Positions 10,561 to 20,438 of a DNA stretch of 64,000 nt are shown here, piece after piece. Each line of letters opens with the position of its first letter. Position 1 is the stretch's first letter. A program made the translations under genes and the position numbers. Source of the DNA: Rhineura floridana (lineage: Eukaryota; Chordata; Lepidosauria; Squamata; Rhineuridae). A model generated the notes under the pieces. That model ran no database searches. It had not been told where the DNA came from and worked only from the letters and a program-made list of their open reading frames with translations. Location: contig NC_084482.1 in assembly GCF_030035675.1 (NCBI RefSeq), forward strand, positions 220,309,943-220,373,942. Reading direction: 5' to 3'.

Positions 10561-11159
10561 ATTGCAGCTTCTTCCTGCTTCAAAGGTAAATCTTGACCTT
10601 TGGGCAGAGGAAGGAAGAGAAAGGAGGTAGCGGGTGCTCCCGGGAGCATCTCTTCCCATTGGGGGTTTAGAGTACAGGTCACAGAGTGTCAATTATCTGC
10701 TGAGGATGCAGGAGAAGATGCTCTGCTGGGGTTTGGGAGCTGCTGCCCTCTCCTTCTCCTGCTGCAAGGTAAGATTTTTGGTCCTGGGGCAGCGGAAGGT
10801 GGCAGGGAGGGACACTTTTCACATCAAATGATCAAAAAGCCCCAAGAACAGAGGAAGTTGCATTCTACCAGATCAGAGAATTTGTCCATCTAGTCCAGCC
10901 TTGGCTACTAGAACTAGCAATGGATCTCCAGGATCTCAGGTAGAGAAAGACCCCAGCACCTCCTACCGGATCATTTTACCCCTCTTGGAGCTGCCAGGGA
11001 CTAAACCTCGGACCTTATACATGCAAAGCAGCTGTTCTCCCTCTAAGCTGCAGTCCCTCCCCAAATATCCACGGCCCAGGCACACATTTCCACGACAGCA
11101 TCCCTGCAGTGGAAGGTTAAATAACACAGGTGCTAAATCCGTATCTTCAACATTCATCA

Positions 11160-11874
<715 letters not shown>

Positions 11875-11875
<1 letters not shown>

Positions 11876-11965
11876 AAGTCCTGCTTGCAGGCTTCCCACA
11901 GGCATCTGGTCGGCCACTGCAAGAACAGGGTGTAAGAACGGGCTATTGGCCTGATCCAGCATGCT
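11875..11965 (+). mobile_element. CR1 3'-tail fragment
   Basis: It has CCTGCTTGCAGGCTTCCCAC, then GGCCACTGCAAGAACAGG and GGCCTGATCCAGCATGCTCT, the squamate CR1 3' untranslated end. The same insertion is present in D2, where LTR elements have split it (39620-39662 and 47500-47610). Confidence 0.8.
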
Positions 11966-12065
11966 CTCTCAGAAGTAGTGTTCTCTCAGAGCCCTCTCCA
12001 CTACTCACACAGGGAGAAGCACCCGCGCTGCCCCCTCCATCTTCCCCCAATGATCCTCCCCTTAC

Positions 12066-12226
12066 CTGATGGGGCTGCCTGGCTGCTCTTTCCACTCTAT
12101 CCCAGAGAAGAGACGATCCAGATGGTACTTCTGAGGCCATGGCGTTGCCTGAGACGGAGGAGTAAACTAGGCCAGCTCTGGGACTCTCAGCTTTGGCCAT
12201 GATGCACGTTTCACAGGGAGAAGCTC
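12066..12226 (-). CDS. Start exon of KRAB zinc-finger gene (duplicon D1)
   Basis: On the minus strand an acceptor (CCTCTACAG) is followed by an open exon that ends at a good donor (CATCAG/GTAAGG). A start codon at 12140 gives MASEVPSGSSLLWDRVERAA and RQPHQ, 25 codons ending in phase 0, which fits the KRAB exon. A second in-frame ATG at 12200 would add 20 residues. I prefer the 12140 start because it is kept in the D2 paralogue (MASEAPSRLSLLWNRVERAA), whereas the 12200 ATG is not. Function of the leader is unknown. Confidence 0.7.
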
Positions 12227-12964
12227 CTGTAGAGGACACACAGGGATGGGAGAAATGCCTGCCGGAGAGAGGAGGGATGGGAGGGATTTCACTCTTCATG
12301 CAAATTTGGGTTTCAGAGGTTTGAATATTATAAGCAGCCTCAATCCAAATAAATAAATGGCACCTCCCTTTCCTGTGTAGTTTTCCCTCACAATGCTTGA
12401 TTTGCAAAAGGCCTTAAACGTCCCAAATCTCTTTCAAATCAACCCCCAGTTTCTTCCAGATTTTTCTCCATGTTTTGTCACCTGTTGTGTCCTTTGCCAC
12501 CCCCAGTAATTTCACCCATCTCAGACCCCTCGCCTCTCATCTCTGCTTCTGCTTCCACAAAGCCTTTAGTTCCTGCTCACCAAAGAGTTTCTTCTCCAAG
12601 TTGTGAACCATTTCAGGCTTTTATTATTGGGCCTTTTTCTCCATGCATATGATTAAAAACTTAATCTGCATGGATATTAATTCCATGTCATGTCCCTGAC
12701 AGTTGGCATAAAAATAGATTTTGCACATATTGTAAAGAAATGGTGGGGGTAAATTTGGTCTAATGGCTCCATCTTGGAACTTCCTGGGAATGCAAAACGC
12801 CTCCACTCTTTCCATCAGAAATATGGGGAGAGGAATCCTGACCTGCATTCAGTCTGGTTCAGCTCACTGGGCAATGAAAAGAGTATGAAGAACTACTTGC
12901 AGTACATCCACGTCAAAATCATTAGGACACATTATTGGTACCATGCACTTGTAAGCTGAGTTAA

Positions 12965-13205
12965 CCTTTAGATGATTTTGAACCACAGCTCCCATCAGCC
13001 CCAGCGAGTATGGTCAACAGACAAGAATGATGGGAGTTGTAGTTCAACAAAATCTGGAGGGCCAAAGGTTCCTCACACCTGCTTTACATTCTTGGACTAC
13101 AACTCCCATCATCCCTGGCGTTTGGCCATGTTGTCTGGGGCTGATGGGAGTTGCAGTCGAGCCATACCTGGAGGGTACCAGGTCCCAGAACGCTGCTCCA
13201 AGTTG
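12965..13205. mobile_element. hAT-type MITE pair with 'ACTACAACTCCCATCA' ends
   Basis: CAGCTCCCATCAGCCCCAG, TGATGGGAGTTGTAGTTCAA, CTACAACTCCCATCATCCC and GGGGCTGATGGGAGTTGCAG alternate as inverted repeats. This is the signature of short non-autonomous hAT elements common in lizards. The same structure is present at 48585-48800 in D2, so it predates the duplication. Confidence 0.7.
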
Positions 13206-13403
13206 GACAGGTGATGCACAAGGTGGAAATCTTAACAGCAAACTCATCTACCGTATAGGGTTGAACAATTTAGACATTTAATTGTTATTATTGTTATCCA
13301 TACATTTTATTATATTTTTATATTTCTATGCAGGCCTTCCTCTAATGAGCTCACAGTGGGAAACATAATTTGTCCCCCTCTCCTTTTGTCTTCACAACAA
13401 CAC

Positions 13404-13738
13404 AGGCCACATTCACACTGTACATTTATTCCACTATTATTCCATTTTAAACAGTCATGGTTTCCCCCAAAGAATTCTGGGAAGTGTAGTTTGTGAAGGA
13501 TACTGAAAGTTGTTGGGAATGTCATAGTCCTCATACAGGCCAGCAATTCCCAGAATTCTCTGGGGAAAAGGACTGATTGTTGAACTACTTGGGGAATTGT
13601 AGCTGTGTGAGGAGAAAAGGGGTCTTCTAGCAACTCTCAGCACCCTTCACGAACTACACTTCCCAGGATCCTTTGGGGAAAACCATGACTGTTTAAAGTG
13701 GAATAATAGTGGAATAAATGTACAGTGTGAATGTGGCC
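13404..13738. mobile_element. Foldback DNA transposon (MITE), about 335 bp
   Basis: The two ends are inverted repeats of roughly 95 bp. CCACATTCACACTGTACATT at the left mirrors AATGTACAGTGTGAATGTGG at the right, and both arms continue through a shared TTTATTCCACTATTATTCCA stretch to AACTACACTTCCCAG. There is no coding capacity. It is absent from D2 at this place. A related, degraded foldback lies at 49225-49440. Confidence 0.75.
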
Positions 13739-14351
13739 ACTGTCACTGGGCCCAGGACACCACCTGAATTTCACTCCTGAGCAGGGATTTGAACCTTGGT
13801 TCCTATGGACATAGTTCAGCATTAAACTGCAATTCTAATAATAAAATATATATACACACACACAAACTTGCACAGATGTGGAAGATCCCACACAGAGTGG
13901 ATGTCCAAAATCTAGAGTGGCACATAAAAGTTCTGCACTGTTTATCCTCACAACAATCCAGTGAGGTGGGCTGGGCTGAAAAAAAGAAGCCACTGGTACA
14001 AGCTCACCCAGGGACCTGCATAGATGACTGGGGATTTGATTCTGGGCCTCTCTCATAAAGATGCAGGGGTGTAGTCCTCTAGGGTCTCAAGGGGTGTTAG
14101 ACTCTACTCTTTTGGGAGCAGGGTCTCTGATGAGAGTCCCCATGTCTCCAGCAACCTATGAGCCAATCGGCATGAAAGGACAGTCAGTCACTGAGAAGAA
14201 TCTTCTCAGTAGTGAACACTCTTTCGTGCTTTTTGGCTCCTAGTTGTGGGAGAAGGACCTCATTCTCAACCCAGCAGGAAAAAAAAAAACAGGATGGAAG
14301 GGGGCATGACTATTATGAAGGGACCCTGCACTTCTGAAATTGCCACTCAAC

Positions 14352-14359
14352 TACTGTAG
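14352..14359 (+). repeat. Left 8-bp target-site duplication
   Basis: TACTGTAG here equals 17974-17981 and flanks the TAGGGTTGCCAG ends of the hAT-like element. Confidence 0.8.
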
Positions 14360-14779
14360 TAGGGTTGCCAGATCTCCGGTTTTCTGCCGGAGTCTCCGGC
14401 AGAAGGGGGCCGTCTCCGGCCTCCAGCCATAGTTTCTTTGAAGATGTTGATCTCCGGCTTTTGAGTGTCTCCCTCAGGCACGCATGCGTGATTCATGCAT
14501 GCGTATGCTGCTGAAGGCTCTTCCCGCCCACCCGCCTTTTCCCAGGCAGGCGCAGGCGCAGGAAGAGGAAGCAGCATCTTCCCACCCGCCCACCTTTTCC
14601 CAGTGAGGCGCAGGCGCAGGAGGAGGAAGCAGTGTCTGCAGTTGCCTCAAGAAGACAGAGGACGATGATGACGTTCCTCCACCTGACTCAAGCGAGGCCT
14701 TCAGACCGCCACCGAGCCCGTCCAGCCACTGCCCCCACAGGGACCCCCCAGCAGCAGCTGGGCGGGAGTGGCCGTGATG

Positions 14780-15640
14780 GAGCTCAGCAGTGGCAGCGGT
14801 GCCCATAGCGTCTCTTCCTTGGGGGCCCCATCGTGGCCGCTCCCACCCAGCGGAGCCCACAGCATGAGGGGTGAAGCGGGTGTCCTTTCAGGAGCAGGGG
14901 AACTGGCTCCGGGGCCAAGAAGGAGCTGGCCTGGCCTGGCCTGGCCTCCACTGCCACCGCCTCTTCACAGCTCCTGCTGAGGCTGCCAGGCCGCTCGGAT
15001 GCCATCTCCTAGCAACCGCTCCCGAGACAGCATCTGAGCGGCCTGGCAGCCTCAGCAGGAGCCGTGAAGAGGCAGTGGCAGTGGAGGCCAGGCTGGGCCG
15101 GCTCCTTCTTGGCCCCAGAGCTGGTTCCCCTCCTCCGGAAAGGACGCCCACTTCACCCCTCATGCAGTGGGTGCCGCTTGGTGGGAGTGGCCATGATGGA
15201 GCTCAGCAGTGGTGGCGGCGGCCGCAGCATCTCTGCCTGGGGGCCCCCATCGTGGCCGCTCCCACCCAGCGGCGCCCACAGGATGAGGGGTGAAGCGGGC
15301 ATCCTTTCAGGAGCAGGGGAACCGGCTCCGGGGCCAAGAAGGAGCCGGCCCAGCCTGGCCTGGCCTCCACTGCCACCGCCTCTTCACAGCTCCTGCTGAG
15401 GCTGCCAGGCCGCTCAGACACCGTCTTCTAGCAACTGCTCCCGAGACAGCATCTGAGCGGCCTGGCAGCCTCAGCAGGAGCCATGAAGAGGCGGTGGCAG
15501 TGGAGGCCAGGCTGGGCCGGCTCCTTCTTGGCCCCAGAGCCGGTTCCCCTCCTCCAGAAAGGATGCCCGCTTCACCCCTCATGCTGTGGGCGCCGCTGGA
15601 CAGAAGCGGCCACAATGGGACCCCTCAGGCAGAGACGCTG
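14780..15640. repeat. GC-rich array of four alternating inverted repeat arms
   Basis: Arms of about 170-180 bp alternate in orientation: 14830-14995 forward, 15010-15180 reverse, 15240-15418 forward and 15440-15612 reverse. Each arm contains GCCAAGAAGGAGC (or complement), CTGCTGAGGCTGCCAGGC and the AGGGGTGAAGCGGG block. Reading frames across it are open on both strands only because of its GC bias and symmetry; I do not regard them as genes. Confidence 0.85.
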
Positions 15641-16498
15641 CGGTCGCCACCGCCACTGCTGAGTATAAACAATGCAAAGTGTGGAATTCCCGCTTCAAAT
15701 GCTATGGGTCTTACAAACTTTAAAATCGCCAGGACTGCCATCTCAACCAGATGAAGTGCAGGTAGAGGAGAAACATGTACAACCAAAGGTATGTTGGATG
15801 ATTACTTCCAACTGATTACCTAGTAGGACATGCCACTTTTCTATTTAAAATTACTTTGCTTGTTATGCTGGGTGATCAGCTACAGTAAAACTAAGGGGGG
15901 AACTCCTCTAGCTGCACACATGCTCCCTCTACACACACAGGTGCACACACTGTGGGAAGATTGCTGGTCAAAAGTAGAAGAATCTTGGCTCCTTTTGAGT
16001 ATCGGGTACTCATAGTTAAAAGTGAATAGATGAGCTTACACTGCACTGCATTGCTTAAAAAGTAAAATTAAGTAGTGATTAAACCAGACAATTGAGAATG
16101 GAATTTAAACCTAGGCCTCTAAAATTTGAAACAAGTCAGAATATACTTTGTAGTTTATTCCCAACTGCACTATGTAAATACTCATTTATATAAGTACAAG
16201 GAAGGACTCTCCACTCATAATAATGGTAATTGTTTTGAAAAGCACTTGAGGTAGCAAACATCAAGGGGAATCAATGTTAGCCATACTCCCACTTAAATAA
16301 TTTTCTTCTGAAGATTCAACAGAAGTCAACCAGATTTTAACTCCCATTTAGGAAAAGCTGAGATTCTTTGATTGTCATCTAGCCCCTGGATCTCTTCCAA
16401 GTTTAAAAGGACAAAAAATCTTTTAATGGAAGTGTGCATTTTAAGCAGACATTGTGCTCTCATACAATGAGAAGTGGCAGGGTTCAACATCCTTGAGT
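15640..16498. other. Interior of hAT-like element, no gene seen
   Basis: AT-rich sequence with no repeat or coding pattern that I recognise. It lies between the palindromic array and the BovB fragment. Confidence 0.45.
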
Positions 16499-16870
16499 TG
16501 TTGTTATGTGTCTCCAAGTCGACTACGACTTACGGCGACCCTACGAATCAGTGACCTCCAAGAGCATCTGTCATGAACCACCCTGTTCAGATCTTGTAAG
16601 TTCAGGTCTGTGGCTTCCTTGATGGAATCAATCCATCTCTTGTTTGGCCTTCCTCTTTTTCTACTTCCTTCTGTTTTTCCCAGCATTATTATCTTTTCTA
16701 GTGAATCAGGTTTTCTCCTGATGTGTCCAAAGTATGATAACCTCAGTTTCATCATTTTAGCTTCTAGTGATAGTTCTGGTTTAATTTGTTCTGACACCCA
16801 ATTATTTGTCTGTTTTGCAGACCATGGTATCCGCAAAGCTCTCCTCCAACACCACATTTCAAATGAGTCG
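16499..16870 (-). mobile_element. BovB 3' end fragment
   Basis: The minus-strand frame reads MWCWRRALRIPWSAKQTNNW, KPELSLEAKMMKLRLSYFGH, RKRGRPNKRWIDSIKEATDL and CSWRSLIRRVAVSRSRLGDT, the BovB C-terminus. It ends at the GACACATAACAACAA tail. It is a 5'-truncated insertion inside the hAT-like element. Confidence 0.9.
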
Positions 16871-16939
16871 ATTTTTCTCGGGGGGGGTAGGGCAGAGAGG
16901 TGCCGGGGCTGAAGCGGCCCAGAGATCACCAAGGTTGCC

Positions 16940-17540
16940 TGGCCCAGAAGGTCCTGGCGTCGAGGCTAGGTGGGGTGGCTTCAGGGGGAAACGGAGGCAG
17001 CTGCTCTGCACAGTGCACATGCTTATTGCTTAGGAGGAGGCGCTCTCTTCCTTTATTTTTATTTTTTTATTTTTCTGGTCCTCCCCTCCCTCCTGCTGCC
17101 TGTCGGTCCTATATAAGGCCTCGTAAAGTAGAAAGGCAATTGCTGCCTACACTCACCCTGCTTCTATGGCCATAAATATTAGGGGACACCCACTGCAGTA
17201 GCCAGCCAACATATAAAGTTGCAGTGCCTTATGGATAACTTTGTGGATGATCTCCAGTCAAGTCTTAGCAACAGCACAATGCTGACAGGCAGTTGCCACT
17301 TGCCTAGAATGCCCTCCCTTGTCCTTAACATGGCTGCAATCATATCTACTCAGAAGTCCTATTGAATTCTATGGGGCTTAGTTCCTTAATAAGCATCCTT
17401 ACAGTTGCTGCCTTCAGGGGCATCCATCTGTGCTCCCATCTAACATCTCTGCAACACTGAGCTTCTTTCTTCCAATAATGGCCTGGCCTGAGGGCACGTA
17501 AACCCTTCTTGCCAGAAGCAAGTAAGCTAGATTAAATGTA
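16940..17540. other. Interior of hAT-like element, no gene seen
   Basis: No coding or repeat signature beyond a short T-rich run near 17050. A possible CR1- or L2-like scrap is too weak to call. Confidence 0.4.
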
Positions 17541-17544
17541 CCCT

Positions 17545-17745
17545 AAAGGCGTTGATCTGTGACCTGGCAGACCAGGGTTTGAATCCTCACACAGCCATGA
17601 AGCTCCCTGGGTGACCTTTGGCCAGTCACTGCCTCTCAGACTCAGAGGAAGGAAATAGTAAACCCCCTCTGTCTGAATACTGCTTACCAGGAAGACCCTA
17701 TCTGGGATCAACTTGAAGGCAGTCCATTTCCATTTTGCATCACCC
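17545..17745 (+). mobile_element. Sauria-type SINE, 5'-truncated
   Basis: It has ATCTGTGACCTGGCAGACCA, GGGTTTGAATCC as B box, CACAGCCATGAAGCTC and ATCAACTTGAAGGCAGTCCA. The direction is plus, and the 5' head is short. Confidence 0.8.
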
Positions 17746-17973
17746 TAAGCTTGTGAGAAAGAATTGACCTTGTCACTTCAGATGGACCTAGGAACACCCT
17801 ATTTTAGGTAACATTTTAATCTCCAGAGAATTTTTTGGAATGGTATGCTCCAAGCAACTGTGGTTGATACAATGTATCATGTTTAATGATGTCACTAGGG
17901 CTCACCCTGTGACGTCACTAGGGCCCGCCCCCATTTTCTCAGGTTTTTGGATGGTTCCGACCTGGCAACCCTA

Positions 17974-17981
17974 TACTGTAG
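17974..17981 (+). repeat. Right 8-bp target-site duplication
   Basis: TACTGTAG, partner of 14352-14359. Confidence 0.8.
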
Positions 17982-18027
17982 AGATGTGAAGGCCTATAAC
18001 GAAAGGAAAATTTTAGAGCAGTTTTTT

Positions 18028-18145
18028 TCTCCCCCCCCCCCCCGGCTCTCTGTGCCCGCTCCTTAGAGTGCTCTGTATTGCTGCCCTGGGCTGCTACTGG
18101 GAGGAGGAGCGGGATATAAAACTATTAATTAATAAATAAATTAAT
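18028..18145 (+). mobile_element. Poly-C run and L2-type LINE tail
   Basis: A run of 14 C at about 18031 is followed by GGAGGAGCGGGATATAAAAC and AATAAATAAATTAATTAATA, the 3' tail style of L2-type LINEs of squamates. Confidence 0.6.
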
Positions 18146-18940
18146 TAATAATTGTGTTGAAGAAACGTCTGAGTTGTTCGTGTCTACAAGAGACTCTACT
18201 ATACAGATGTCAGTGGCACATCCATAGCTCCACCCACTCTGGCCTTTGACAGGAAATTGGCCTTTGGAAGGCTGCTCGTGCGTAAGTGTGGCCTTCGGGT
18301 TGAAGAATATTCCCTAAGCACTGGACCACCTTACAGGGCTGTTGCGACCACTGCCAATGTATTGTGCTTTGGACAGGGGGGAGGCTGGCCGTGCCAGGAG
18401 AGAAAGACTCCCAGCCACAGATGGGCCAATCCTGCAAGAGAAGCTGAGATCCACCCCAAGGGGTTCGATGTTCCCCTCCAACACAATCCGAAGGGGATGT
18501 CTGGAGAAGCCCCTTCCCCTGGACCCCAACTGAGGACGGGACATTTATTCACCCATTTCCTCCATCCTCTGCCTTGAAAGCTTCTAGAAGCCGATTCAGA
18601 ACCTGATCAGTTTCAGATTCCTCTCGCCATCTTCCCTGCCTGGCAGGTGGGAAACTGACCAGACCAGACCCTCTTCCAGTGGAGGAAATCCAAAACGGTC
18701 TCTCCCTCCAGCTGACTTGCGTTTCCTCCCTGGGGAGACTGGGCTGACCTGCAAAAGGGGTGGGGTGGGCAGCTTCAGTGGAAACAGTTTTGCCCACACT
18801 TTGCAGCTGGACTGCGTGGATCAGCCCCCCCTCCCCACACCCCCTTTTGTATGGATACCCAAAAGAAAACCCTCCTCCTCTTCCCCCCACCCCCCAATCA
18901 TGTTGCACCTCTTTGTTCTCTCTTCCTCCTCGCGGCGTAT
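18145..18940. other. GC-rich stretch, no gene assigned
   Basis: Several short open frames overlap on both strands, but none resembles a known protein and none is clearly favoured. It lies downstream (minus sense) of the promoter candidate and may contain a 5' untranslated exon of the D1 KRAB gene. Confidence 0.35.
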
Positions 18941-19315
18941 TTCTCTTCCCGGATTATGAATAAGAACCGCTCCCCCCTCTCCCCACACATTCTGCCCCCC
19001 ACACACTTCCTGCCTCTCTAGGAACCACATCTCGGTTCCTTAGCCCACTGGGGTACCGAGTCTTCCTCCCTCCCTTCCCACTGTTCTCCTCCTCCTCTAC
19101 CCCCCCCCCCGCTGTTCTGTTGGGGCTGCAACTGCTCCAAGGGATTGGGGGGACACTTTCCACCGGGGGTCCCTCCCCCCTGCACAGCCTAAAGGGCCTT
19201 TGCTGACAGCTTCAGAAACACTCAACTCCACTGACCTCTCACAGCGCTCTGACGTCACCCTGTTTCGATGCAAATGAAGACTAACTTCCGCCCCCCTGTG
19301 ATGTCATTTTTTGTT
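18940..19315 (-). promoter_or_regulatory. Candidate promoter of the D1 KRAB zinc-finger gene
   Basis: Read on the minus strand this block has a TGACATCA CRE-like site (about 19300-19307), GCGGAAGT (ETS-like), an ATTTGCAT octamer (about 19269-19276), TGACGTCAGAGCGC (full CRE, about 19243-19256) and then a G-rich region. This is a plausible TATA-less promoter. It lies about 7 kb upstream of the start exon at 12226 in the right orientation. The link to that gene is inferred from position only. Confidence 0.4.
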
Positions 19316-19419
19316 AGTCAGGCTGCATTCACCACGGGCGACTGCTTTAAAGTTCTTTGGCTTCAGTGAAAAATCTCACCTTGGGTGCTTGTGTAAACGT
19401 TTGCATCAACATTTTTTAA

Positions 19420-19920
19420 ACTTTATTATTATTATTAAAGAACAAAATTAACAACAAGTGGGCATTGTATCTCCTACGATACAAAGTGTAATTGAAACAT
19501 GAATGGTGTCATGCCCCCATATGACCATTTTCCCCCTTCCACCCACTGGCAGACCACAGGACTGGGCAATATTGCAATCCAAACAACTCAACCATATATA
19601 TGTTTTGCTGCTGCTGACAATTCTCCATGCAAGTCCGAAGCATACATGATAAATCCTCTTGTTTTTTCCAGCCCTTGGATAAGGAGATGTTCCAAATATT
19701 TCTCAGCCAAGTCAAGATGTTCAAGTCGTTTAGTTCTTTCCATCGCTGAACCACAGTCTGGAGTGCTGCCAAAAAGTAAGAATGATTCCAAGTCCTTAAA
19801 TTTAACATCTGCATTCTGTCCTTCATATACTGATAGTAAAAACAGTTCAGTGGGACAAGCCACATACTAATAACCCCTGTAATCTGGAGGAGTTCTCTCT
19901 GCACCTTCTCCCCCCATAAA
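19420..19920 (-). pseudogene. Probable retropseudogene of an unidentified host mRNA
   Basis: A minus-strand frame of about 90 codons reads ACPTELFLLSVYEGQNADVK, DLESFLLFGSTPDCGSAMER, DLAEKYLEHLLIQGLEKTRG and ASDLHGELSAAAKHIYG, then stops. The sequence looks like ordinary conserved helical protein, not a transposon enzyme. No introns are visible in this short stretch, and an AATAATAATAATAAAG-type end lies downstream (about 19420-19437). I do not recognise the parent gene. A decayed exon of a real gene is the alternative. Confidence 0.4.
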
Positions 19921-20129
19921 AAAACTGAATTCGGGGGCGGGTCCACCACAGAGGAAATATTGGATCCCACCACTGAGCCCCTGACTGCAAGCTGTTTTTA
20001 AATGTCATTTTGTATTTTCTACACTTATTTTAAGTGTTCTGAGTTTATTATACATTATTACATTTTTAATGATACTCGCATCACGTTTTTAAAAGGACAA
20101 TTTGCTGCTCCAGGAATAACAGTAATTTC

Positions 20130-20310
20130 TAAATTATTTATTTATTAAATTGATATTCCGCCCTTCGTCCCAGTAGGAGCCCAGGGCGGCAAACATAAAC
20201 ACTAAAAACACTCTAAAACATCATAAAAACAGACTTTAAAACATATTAAAACAAAACATCTTTAAAAACATGTTAAACAAAACACCTTTAAAATATCTTT
20301 TTTAAAAAAA
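20130..20310 (-). mobile_element. L2-type LINE 3' tail
   Basis: It has TTATTTATTAAATTGATATT, CCGCCCTTCGTCCCAGTAGG and AGCCCAGGGCGGC, then AAAACA-rich sequence. In minus orientation this is the common squamate LINE tail. Confidence 0.65.
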
Positions 20311-20407
20311 AACAAGCTTTAAAATGAGCTTCTGTGCATATAAATTAGCATATACAATGTTTATGCAAATATGTTATCTTTTATCCATTTTTTTGGTAAT
20401 ACATAAC

Positions 20408-20438
20408 TTGGCACTTGGGAGCCAGTGTGGTGTAATGG
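20408..20438 (+). mobile_element. Sauria SINE head fragment
   Basis: GGGAGCCAGTGTGGTGTAAT followed by GGTTAAAGT is the tRNA-like head of the Sauria SINE. It is cut off by the CR1 insertion to its right. Confidence 0.6.

Larger units (their letters stand above)
14360..17973. mobile_element. hAT-like DNA transposon, 3.6 kb, non-autonomous or decayed
   Basis: The ends TAGGGTTGCCAG (14360-14371) and CTGGCAACCCTA (17962-17973) are perfect 12-bp terminal inverted repeats. They lie between identical 8-bp direct repeats, which fits the hAT superfamily. Inside are CCGGAG/CTCCGG-rich subterminal repeats (14380-14460), a GC-rich array of alternating inverted repeats (14780-15640), a BovB 3' fragment and a Sauria SINE. 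I see no transposase frame with a hAT dimerisation or DDE pattern, so it probably moved with a transposase supplied elsewhere, or lost its own. Confidence 0.75.

Noticed and set aside
10600-10893. Plus-strand frame ending at a CTGCAAG/GTAAGA donor-like site, also present in D2 near 37800
   Set aside because: It is shared because of the duplication, not selection. The frame is not kept equally in both copies and no partner exon is visible.
14784-15754. Several open frames of 70-154 codons on both strands in the GC-rich block
   Set aside because: They are mirror images of each other caused by inverted repeats and high GC. None has a start context, splice pattern or domain that supports a gene.
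18210-19163. Overlapping frames of 60-119 codons on both strands
   Set aside because: GC-rich and C-tract sequence gives open frames by chance. No domain or homologous pair was seen.
19499-19870. Plus-strand 123-codon frame
   Set aside because: It lies antisense to the probable pseudogene and has no recognisable features. The minus frame has more protein-like composition.
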